Shown here one piece after another: positions 62,959 to 64,000 of a DNA stretch of 64,000 bases. A program made the translations under genes and the position numbers. The DNA is taken from positions 902,001 through 966,000 of the forward strand of contig NZ_AP019736.1 of NCBI RefSeq assembly GCF_006542685.1. Reading direction: 5' to 3'. The stretch is from Alistipes dispar. GTDB lineage: Bacteria > Bacteroidota > Bacteroidia > Bacteroidales > Rikenellaceae. Below the pieces are notes generated by a model. The model was not told the origin of the DNA. It saw nothing but the letters and a program-made list of their open reading frames with translations, and did no database searches. Each line of letters starts with the position of its first letter. The stretch's first letter is position 1.

Positions 62959-64000
62959 AGGCGGGATAGTGGATTTGCATGTTCCGGACCCGTTCGAGCA
63001 GTTCCGGACGGCGGATCGTATCCGTCAGGTAGTACTCCTCGAGCAGGCTGGCGATCGGCAGCGCGGCCGAAGCGCCGAATCCGCCGTTCTCGACATAGAC
63101 CGAGATCGCGATCTTCGGGTTGTCCTTCGGGGCGAACGAGAGGAAGGTCGAATGGTCGCGGCCGCGCGGATTCTGCGCCGTGCCCGTCTTGCCGCAGACG
63201 TCCCAACCGTCGAGCCGCGCCATGCGGGAGGTTCCGTCCACGTTCACGCTCCGCCACATGCCCTCGACGATCGGTTCGAAGTGCTTGGGCTCGACCATCG
63301 TGTAGTGCCGTTCGTAGAAGCGCGCGTCAAGCGAATCGCGCCCCTCGATCCGCTTGACGATATGCGGAATATAGTAGTAGCCCCGGTTGGCGATGATGGC
63401 CGCCAGGTTGGCCAGTTGCAGCGGCGTGCAGCCCAGAGCGTCCTGCCCGATCGAGAGCGAAAGCACCGTCAGCGCGTTCCACGACTTGCGGTAGCGCTTG
63501 TCGTAGTAGGCCCGGTCGGGCACGTACCCGTTGCCCTCGTCGAGGAAGTCCGAACCCAGCTTGCGGCCGAACCCGAAGCTCTCGACGTACCGCTCCCACA
63601 CTTCGTACCCCTCCTTGACGCTTCCGTATTCCGGATTCTCGAGGATGTCGCGGAAGACGTAGCAGAAATAGGCGTTGCACGAGGTCGAGACGGCATAGCG
63701 CAGGTCGAGCGGCGAGGCGTGCTCGTGGCACTTCATCTTGAGCCGCCCGGCCTGGTAGCCGCCGCGGCACACGTGCCGGTCCGAAGGGCGCAGCACGCCC
63801 TCCTGAAGCCCGATCAGCCCCTGCACCAGCTTGAAGGTCGAACCCGGCGGATACCGGGACTTCACGGCGCGGTTGTAGAGCGGCTGCCGCTTGTTGCGGA
63901 GCATCTCCATATAATGATTGCCGCGCTCGCGGCCCACCAGCTCGTCGGGATCGTAGGAGGGCGAGGAGACCATCATCAGGATTTCGCCCGTCGCGGGCTC
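62948..64000 (-). CDS. mrdA: Penicillin-binding protein 2 (5' end beyond window)
   Basis: The frame enters at base 64000 with EPATGEILMMVSSPSYDP, so the first half of the gene is missing. The transpeptidase domain shows the active-site PPGSTFKLVQG (S-x-x-K), STSCNAYF (S-x-N) and CGKTGTAQNPRGRDHSTFLS (KTG). It crosslinks the wall during elongation as partner of RodA. Its stop overlaps the rodA start. mreBCD would be expected upstream, outside the window. Confidence 0.97.
   Translation of the reverse strand, partial: EPATGEILMMVSSPSYDPDELVGRERGNHYMEMLRNKRQPLYNRAVKSRYPPGSTFKLVQGLIGLQEGVLRPSDRHVCRGGYQAGRLKMKCHEHASPLDLRYAVSTSCNAYFCYVFRDILENPEYGSVKEGYEVWERYVESFGFGRKLGSDFLDEGNGYVPDRAYYDKRYRKSWNALTVLSLSIGQDALGCTPLQLANLAAIIANRGYYYIPHIVKRIEGRDSLDARFYERHYTMVEPKHFEPIVEGMWRSVNVDGTSRMARLDGWDVCGKTGTAQNPRGRDHSTFLSFAPKDNPKIAISVYVENGGFGASAALPIASLLEEYYLTDTIRRPELLERVRNMQIHYPAYDK

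Overview
This window is a 64 kb piece of a GC-rich Bacteroidota chromosome, most likely Bacteroidales and probably an Alistipes-like member of the Rikenellaceae. The evidence is the promoter type: many gene starts are preceded by the Bacteroidota -7 box TAnnTTTG, several with a TTTG -33 box 19-20 bases upstream. Gene starts generally lack Shine-Dalgarno sequences. The family content (type B L31, DUF4295, DUF3127, FadL-type porin) and the tRNA-tuf-tRNA-secE-nusG-rpl-rpo layout agree. The genus is inferred from GC content and gene content, not proven. No rRNA, CRISPR, prophage or insertion sequence is visible, so this is mostly core chromosome with small accessory patches.

Layout. 1-2524 (minus): operon of an OB-fold lipoprotein, a PepSY-type membrane protein, an ABC ATPase and a permease cut by the window edge. 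2620-5138 (minus): AraC regulator and NhaC-type antiporter. 5318-10800 (plus): lipoprotein with a divergent phosphodiester-glycosidase-like C-terminus, tRNA-Ser (minus), HU-like protein, FadL-type porin, tRNA-Arg, serine dehydratase. 10912-24141 (minus): tRNA-Thr, tRNA-Tyr, tRNA-Gly, tuf, tRNA-Trp, secE, nusG, rplK, rplA, rplJ, rplL, rpoB, rpoC, read from a strong promoter at 24110-24141. 24395-25544: a second AraC regulator with an N-terminal Cys cluster, and a CAT tRNA with an unusual T-loop. 25759-27717 (plus): L31, a coiled-coil lipoprotein, a DUF3127 protein. 28200-32587 (minus): agmatinase-like enzyme, NhaA and two FKBP isomerases. 32669-36937 (plus): pdxB, pyrD, cinA, rpmB, rpmG, DUF4295.

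37066-44619: a glycosyltransferase with a G9 tract and a secreted Lcl/DUF1566-like protein lie between DUF4295 and ftsY-rimO, which are adjacent in many relatives. Then come a ZapB-like coiled coil, zapA, a probable 6S RNA and rny. 45070-51314: a split threonine/serine exporter with a DUF6064 protein, an HD phosphohydrolase, a dihydroorotate-dehydrogenase-like protein, gcvT and a GNAT-like protein. 51398-57596: a receiver plus PEP-synthase-ATP-domain hybrid, gdhA, asnA and a degraded TlpA-like lipoprotein. 57671-64000 (minus): PAP2 phosphatase with an apparent beta-barrel tail and a frameshifted signal peptide, calcium-type P-type ATPase, rodA and the 3' part of the PBP2 gene.

Functional links: transcription and translation core (tuf to rpoC), nitrogen metabolism (serine dehydratase, gdhA, asnA, gcvT, agmatinase), pH and ion homeostasis (NhaC, NhaA, P-type ATPase), envelope growth and division (rodA, PBP2, zapA, ZapB-like). 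The observations most worth following are the PAP2 gene whose signal peptide is restored by one base in a C8 run, the hybrid at 51398-54385, the divergent NAGPA-like lipoprotein, the candidate 6S RNA, and the ABC/PepSY/OB-fold operon with an altered ATPase.
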